Shown here: piece by piece, positions 5,792 through 9,058 of the stretch
Numbering within the stretch: position 1 is the stretch's first letter
Layout of the letters: each line of letters begins with the position of its first letter
Assembly: GCA_039583705.1 (NCBI GenBank)
Contig: JAVKSM010000121.1
Coordinates: 1-9,058 of the forward strand
From: JAVKSM01 sp039583705
Lineage (GTDB): Bacteria; Actinomycetota; Actinomycetes; Mycobacteriales; Pseudonocardiaceae
Length of the DNA: 9,058 bases
Direction: 5' to 3'
Position numbers and translations under genes: made by a program
Notes under the pieces: generated by a model
Seen by the model: the letters and a program-made list of their open reading frames with translations, nothing else
The model's database searches: none
What the model was told of the DNA's origin: nothing

Positions 5792-6720
5792 TCCCGCGGT
5801 TGTTGCGCAGCGCTGTGCTGGCCGCCGGCGCGGCCGGTGGACTCTCCGGGGCCGCCTACGGGTTGCTGTCGGAGCAATCCCGCCGGGCGCGCAAGGTGAT
5901 CGGCGGACGGCGGCGCGACGCCCCCCGCCGCGACGGCTACTACCTCCCGGACGGCACCGACTACCTCCCGGACGGCACCGACCCGACCGACGCGATCCCG
6001 GAGGCCCTGGTGTTCGCCATGGTGGGCGACTCCTCGGCCGCCGGCCTCGGCGTGGACGTCGCCGCCCAGTTGCCCGGCGTGCTGCTCGCCCGCGGCCTGG
6101 CCGAGGAGACCGGCCGGCCGGTACGGCTCGTCACCCACGCCGCGTCAGGAGCCTTCACCCGCGGGCTGGCCGGGCAGGTCGACGCGGCGCTCGCCGACCG
6201 GCCGGACGTCGCGTTGGTGATCATCGGGGTGAACGACGTGACGGGCACGCTGCCGCTGCGGGAGTCGGCCCGACTGCTCGGGGACGGCGTGGCGCGATTG
6301 CGGGCGGCCGGCGCCGCGGTCGTCGTCGGCACCTGCCCGGACCTGGGTGCGGTCCGGCCCATCCGGCAGCCGCTGCGGTCGGTGGCGCGCGGGTTGAGCC
6401 TGCGCCTGGCCAGGCTGCAGCGCGACGCGGTGCTCGCCGCGGGCGGGTACCCGGTGCCGCTGGCCGACCTGCTCTCGCCACAGTTCCGCTCCCGGCCGGC
6501 GGAGCTGTTCTCCGCCGACAACTTCCACCCCAACGCCGCGGGCTACGCGGCAGCCGCCGCGGTGCTGCTGCCGGCGGTGTGCGAGGCGGCCGGCGGCTGG
6601 ACCGGGGTCACCCCGGACCCCACAGCGGACCCGCGCGCCGAACGGACCCTGCGGCCGACGGCGCGGGCCGTCTCGATGGTCAACCGTGCGCTGCGGCGGG
6701 AGCGGCTGGTCGGGACGTAG
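5788..6720 (+). CDS. Membrane-anchored SGNH/GDSL-family esterase
   Basis: This 310-residue serine hydrolase probably cleaves acyl esters at or outside the cell membrane. Its N-terminus (LLRSAVLAAGAAGGLSGAAYGLL, about residues 4-26, followed by RRARK) is one hydrophobic segment serving as signal or anchor. The SGNH blocks are clear: block I GDSSAAG with nucleophile Ser82, block III GVND with Asn149, and block V DNFHPN with Asp244 and His247. The expected block II glycine lies near ASGAF (about 120-124). I recall the M. tuberculosis homolog Rv1075c being reported as a GDSL-like esterase. It occupies the same position there, next to fadA3 and divergent from the cbs side. An in-frame 21-bp duplication gives YLPDGTD twice (residues about 52-65) in the linker between anchor and catalytic domain. 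The start is set by AGGGAGG before GTG 5788. The thiolase gene follows after 109 bases on the same strand and may share the transcript. Confidence 0.9.
   Translation: MIPRLLRSAVLAAGAAGGLSGAAYGLLSEQSRRARKVIGGRRRDAPRRDGYYLPDGTDYLPDGTDPTDAIPEALVFAMVGDSSAAGLGVDVAAQLPGVLLARGLAEETGRPVRLVTHAASGAFTRGLAGQVDAALADRPDVALVIIGVNDVTGTLPLRESARLLGDGVARLRAAGAAVVVGTCPDLGAVRPIRQPLRSVARGLSLRLARLQRDAVLAAGGYPVPLADLLSPQFRSRPAELFSADNFHPNAAGYAAAAAVLLPAVCEAAGGWTGVTPDPTADPRAERTLRPTARAVSMVNRALRRERLVGT
5941..5982 (+). repeat. In-frame 21-bp tandem duplication inside the esterase gene
   Basis: Bases 5941-5961 and 5962-5982 are identical and encode YLPDGTD twice. The duplication falls in the proline- and aspartate-rich linker between the membrane anchor and the SGNH domain. 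It should lengthen the linker without touching the active site. The absence of even silent differences suggests it is recent. Confidence 0.95.
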
Positions 6721-6829
6721 AGTCGGAACGCCTCCGGTGGCGGACACGCTGCGAAGGACATGCTGCAACGGGCCGGCCCCCACCGGACCGGCTCCAGCGG
6801 ACCGGCCGCGGCGGACAGGGAGTCCGGAC

Positions 6830-8050
6830 ATGCCTGAAGCCGTGATCGTGGCAACCGCCCGGTCGCCGATCGGCCGCGCGTTCCGGGGATCGTTGGCTGA
6901 CCTGCGGCCTGACGACCTCACCGCGACGGTCATCCGGGCCGTGCTGGCGAAGGTGCCCCAGGTCGACCCGACCGAGATCGACGACCTGCTGCTCGGTTGC
7001 GGGCTGCCCGGCGGCGAGCAGGGCAACAACCTGGCCAGGGTGGTCGCGGTGCTGCTCGGTTGTGACCACCTGCCCGCCGCGACCGTCACTCGTTACTGCT
7101 CGTCGTCGTTGCAGACCACCCGGATGGCCATGCACGCGATCCGCGCCGGTGAGGGCGACATTTTCGTGTCGGCCGGCGTGGAGATGGTCTCCCGCTACGT
7201 CAAGGGCAACTCCGACACCCTGCCCGACACCCACAACCCCCGCTTTGACGCCGCCGTCGAGCGCACCCGTCAAGCCGCCGGGCAGGGCGCCGACGACTGG
7301 CACGACCCACGCGAGGACGGCGAGCTGCCCGATGTCTACATCGCCATGGGGCAGACCGCGGAGAACGTCGCCCGGCTCTGCGGCATCTCCCGGGAGGAGA
7401 TGGACCACTACGGGGTGCGCTCCCAGAACCTCGCCGAGAAGGCGATCGCCAACGGCTTCTGGACGCGCGAGATCACCCCGGTGAGCGCCCCGTCCGGCTC
7501 GGTCGTCGCCGCCGACGACGGGCCGCGGCCAGGTGTGACCTACGAGGGCGTGAGGGCGCTACAGCCGGTGTTCCGCCCCGACGGGCGGGTGACGGCCGGC
7601 AACTGCTGCCCCCTCAACGACGGCGCCGCGGCGCTCGTCGTCATGTCCGACACCAGGGCGGCGGAGCTGGGGATCACCCCGCTGGCCCGGGTGGTCTCCA
7701 CCGGGGTGTCCGCGCTCTCCCCGGAGATCATGGGGCTCGGCCCGGTGGCGGCGTCGCGGCAGGCGCTCGCCCGCGCCGGGATGTCGATCGGCGACGTCGA
7801 CCTCGTGGAGATCAACGAGGCGTTCGCCGCGCAGGTGATCCCGTCCTACCGCCAGTTGGGCATCGACGAGGACCGGCTCAACGTCAACGGCGGCGCGATC
7901 GCCGTCGGCCACCCCTTCGGCATGACCGGCGCCCGGATCGCCACCACGCTGATCAACTCGCTGCGGTTCCACGACAGGCAGGTCGGTCTGGAGACGATGT
8001 GCGTGGGGGGCGGCCAGGGCATGGCGATGGTGCTGGAGCGGCTGTCCTGA
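6830..8050 (+). CDS. fadA: Acetyl-CoA C-acetyltransferase (thiolase), FadA3-like
   Basis: This thiolase catalyses CoA-dependent cleavage of 3-ketoacyl-CoA, or the reverse condensation, in the cytoplasm. The protein has 406 residues, standard for the degradative family. Its three catalytic elements are visible: nucleophile Cys90 in VTRYCSSSLQTT, the NEAF motif (329-332) with the activating His361 in GGAIAVGHPFGMTGAR, and the acid/base Cys391 in CVGGGQG. The usual SGLQA after the nucleophile is SSLQT here, a modest deviation. The start ATG at 6830 is preceded by AGGGAG (6817-6822) at seven bases, and MPEAVIVATARSPIGRAF is the expected N-terminus. An in-frame extension to 6686 would overlap the esterase and is rejected. 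The position next to the GDSL esterase matches FadA3 (Rv1074c) of M. tuberculosis as I recall it. The 109-base gap upstream is GC-rich with no recognisable promoter or terminator, so co-transcription with the esterase is plausible. Chain-length preference cannot be told. Confidence 0.95.
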   Translation: MPEAVIVATARSPIGRAFRGSLADLRPDDLTATVIRAVLAKVPQVDPTEIDDLLLGCGLPGGEQGNNLARVVAVLLGCDHLPAATVTRYCSSSLQTTRMAMHAIRAGEGDIFVSAGVEMVSRYVKGNSDTLPDTHNPRFDAAVERTRQAAGQGADDWHDPREDGELPDVYIAMGQTAENVARLCGISREEMDHYGVRSQNLAEKAIANGFWTREITPVSAPSGSVVAADDGPRPGVTYEGVRALQPVFRPDGRVTAGNCCPLNDGAAALVVMSDTRAAELGITPLARVVSTGVSALSPEIMGLGPVAASRQALARAGMSIGDVDLVEINEAFAAQVIPSYRQLGIDEDRLNVNGGAIAVGHPFGMTGARIATTLINSLRFHDRQVGLETMCVGGGQGMAMVLERLS

Positions 8051-8077
8051 GCCCGCCCGGTCGCGTGGCACCGGGGC

Positions 8078-8105
8078 GCCCCGCCGGGTCGCGGCCGGGC
8101 GGGGC
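8078..8105. terminator. GC-rich hairpin between convergent genes, possible bidirectional terminator
   Basis: GCCCCGCC (8078-8085) and GGCGGGGC (8098-8105) form an 8-bp stem around a 12-base loop, in the 77-base gap between the thiolase stop and the end of the convergent membrane-protein gene. There is no T-tract on either side. Actinobacterial terminators often lack one, and the position suits termination from both strands. The high GC makes chance pairing possible. Confidence 0.45.
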
Positions 8106-8127
8106 ACCGCCGATGTGGCAGAGACCG

Positions 8128-8919
8128 TCAGTTCTGGCGGGCGAAGTACGACAACAGCCGCAGGATCTCCAGGTACAGCCAGACCAGCGTGACCAACAGA
8201 CCGAACGCGATGTACCAGCCCAGCCGCGCCGGGGCGCCGGCCTTGATCGCACGGTCGGCCATGTCGAAGTCCAGCAACAGGCTGAAGGCCGCCACTCCGA
8301 TGACGACCAGGCTGAAGATGATGGCGATCGGGCCGCCGCTGCGCAGGCCCATGTCGAAGTGGAACAGGTTGCCGACGAAGTTGGCGAGCATGAGCACGAG
8401 CACGCCGATCAGCGCGCCGGTGACCATCCTCGTCAACCGTGGTGTCACCCGGATCGCGCCGGTCTTGTAGACCACGAGCATCCCGAGGAACACCCCGACC
8501 GTGCCGACGATCGCCTCCATCGCGATCCCGGGGTAGATCCTGTTGAACAGTCCGGTGATCGCGCCGAGCAGCACGCCCTCGGCCACGGCGTAGCCGAGCA
8601 CCAGGGCCGGATTGCTGCTGCTCCGGAAGATGATCACCATCGCGAGCACGAGGCCGACCAGCAGCGCGGGCAGCGCGAGCACGTAGGCGTGGGTCGCCGC
8701 GGTGAGCAGGCCGGCGACCAGCGCGACGCCGGCCGTGATCGAGGTCTTGGTGACGACGTCGTCGAGCGTCAGCGGCCGGCCGCCGGCCGCTGACGGGGCG
8801 TAGGACGGCGCTGGACCTGGGTAACCCGCGTAGCCGGCCGCTGTGGGCCGGTTGGTGAACGCAGCGTACCCGCCGCCAAGGGGCAGGTTGCGGAACGCCG
8901 GGTTGCTGGTGGTGCGCAC
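8128..8919 (-). CDS. Bax inhibitor-1/YccA-family membrane protein, actinobacterial type
   Basis: This is a polytopic inner-membrane protein of 263 residues. The BI-1/TMBIM superfamily includes pH-dependent calcium leak channels (bacterial YetJ) and YccA, a modulator of the FtsH protease. The role in actinobacteria is not established. Residues 1-58 are a Gly/Tyr/Pro/Ala-rich, probably disordered cytoplasmic tail. About seven hydrophobic segments follow, at roughly 61-79, 82-98, 104-124, 135-151, 165-186, 197-216 and 234-258. LLDFDMADRAI (215-225) and the C-terminal EILRLLSYFARQN carry the acidic and hydrophobic pattern conserved in the family. The start is GTG at 8919 with GAGGAGG (8925-8931) five bases upstream. 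MRTTSNPAFRNLP is the N-terminus usual for actinobacterial members. It converges with the thiolase gene, as I recall for Rv1072 and fadA3 in M. tuberculosis. The upstream DNA contains a candidate promoter and repeated palindromes. Confidence 0.9.
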   Translation of the reverse strand: MRTTSNPAFRNLPLGGGYAAFTNRPTAAGYAGYPGPAPSYAPSAAGGRPLTLDDVVTKTSITAGVALVAGLLTAATHAYVLALPALLVGLVLAMVIIFRSSSNPALVLGYAVAEGVLLGAITGLFNRIYPGIAMEAIVGTVGVFLGMLVVYKTGAIRVTPRLTRMVTGALIGVLVLMLANFVGNLFHFDMGLRSGGPIAIIFSLVVIGVAAFSLLLDFDMADRAIKAGAPARLGWYIAFGLLVTLVWLYLEILRLLSYFARQN

Positions 8920-8935
8920 GTGGTCCTCCTCAGCG

Positions 8936-8969
8936 CCGGATCCACCCGGATCCGTCGTCCTCCGGTCAA
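8936..8969 (-). promoter_or_regulatory. Candidate promoter with paired GGATCC sites upstream of the BI-1-like gene
   Basis: On the minus strand TTGACC (8964-8969) matches five of six -35 consensus bases and lies 18 bases from GTGGAT (8940-8945), a poor but possible -10. Transcription would start near 8933, just before the GAGGAGG ribosome binding site. The same region holds CCGGATCC twice (8936-8943 and 8946-8953), giving two GGATCC palindromes 10 bases apart that overlap the -10. They could be an operator or chance. Confidence 0.3.
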
Positions 8970-9038
8970 CGCCCGAGCCGGTTGCCTGGTTCCCCGGCGG
9001 CTGGAGCCGCCTTCACCCGCGCGCACCGGCGCCACCCA

Positions 9039-9057
9039 GCCTAGGCAAAGCCTAGGC
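9039..9057. repeat. Two identical 8-bp palindromes, 11-bp period
   Basis: GCCTAGGC occurs at 9039-9046 and 9050-9057, separated by AAA. Each copy is self-complementary, so the pair reads both as a direct repeat of one helical turn and as an inverted repeat. It lies at the window edge, 120 bases upstream of the BI-1-like gene, and may belong to the control region of a gene beyond the edge. The rest of 8970-9038 shows nothing recognisable. Confidence 0.8.
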
Positions 9058-9058
9058 C

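Noticed and set aside
9039..9057. Iron-box (DtxR/IdeR) site suggested by TAGGCAAAGCCTA.
   Set aside because: The spacing and flanks do not fit the 19-bp TTAGGTTAGSCTAACCTAA consensus; it is better described as two 8-bp palindromes.

Overview
This is a GC-rich window with actinomycete-style coding. It has strong third-position GC bias, GTG starts, short leaders and long spurious antisense frames. The gene order and orientation are those of a block I recall from Mycobacterium tuberculosis around Rv1072-Rv1079: a Bax-inhibitor-1-like membrane protein, then fadA3, then a GDSL esterase, diverging from cbs and metB. A mycobacterial relative such as a member of the Pseudonocardiales is the most likely source, but the genus cannot be fixed from the sequence alone.

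Layout. Positions 1-2198 (minus) hold a MarR-family regulator whose stop codon overlaps the start of a 14-helix DHA2-type drug exporter. The exporter runs off the left edge. Positions 2281-5507 (minus) hold, in order of transcription, a small pyridoxamine-5'-phosphate-oxidase-fold flavoprotein or F420 protein, cystathionine beta-synthase (cbs) and cystathionine gamma-synthase/lyase (metB). From 5508 to 5787 lies a divergent intergenic region full of short tandem repeats. Positions 5788-8050 (plus) hold a membrane-anchored SGNH/GDSL esterase and a thiolase (acetyl-CoA acetyltransferase). Positions 8128-8919 (minus) hold a seven-helix BI-1/YccA-like membrane protein that converges on the thiolase across a GC-rich hairpin. 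The right edge carries a pair of identical 8-bp palindromes.

How the genes relate. cbs and metB together form the transsulfuration link between homocysteine, cystathionine and cysteine. The MarR/exporter pair looks like a self-contained, autoregulated efflux module placed beside them. The esterase and thiolase are probably co-transcribed and may handle acyl esters and acyl-CoAs, but no direct metabolic link to the sulfur genes is visible.

The window is mostly conserved core genome and I see no new defence, mobile or biosynthetic system. The unusual part is the non-coding DNA. At least four recent, near-perfect tandem duplications (18, 20, 21 and 24 bp units) cluster between about 3500 and 6000. 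One of them duplicates a ribosome binding site plus start codon, and another forms three phased copies of a small palindrome. A possible seven-codon leader ORF overlaps the esterase start.
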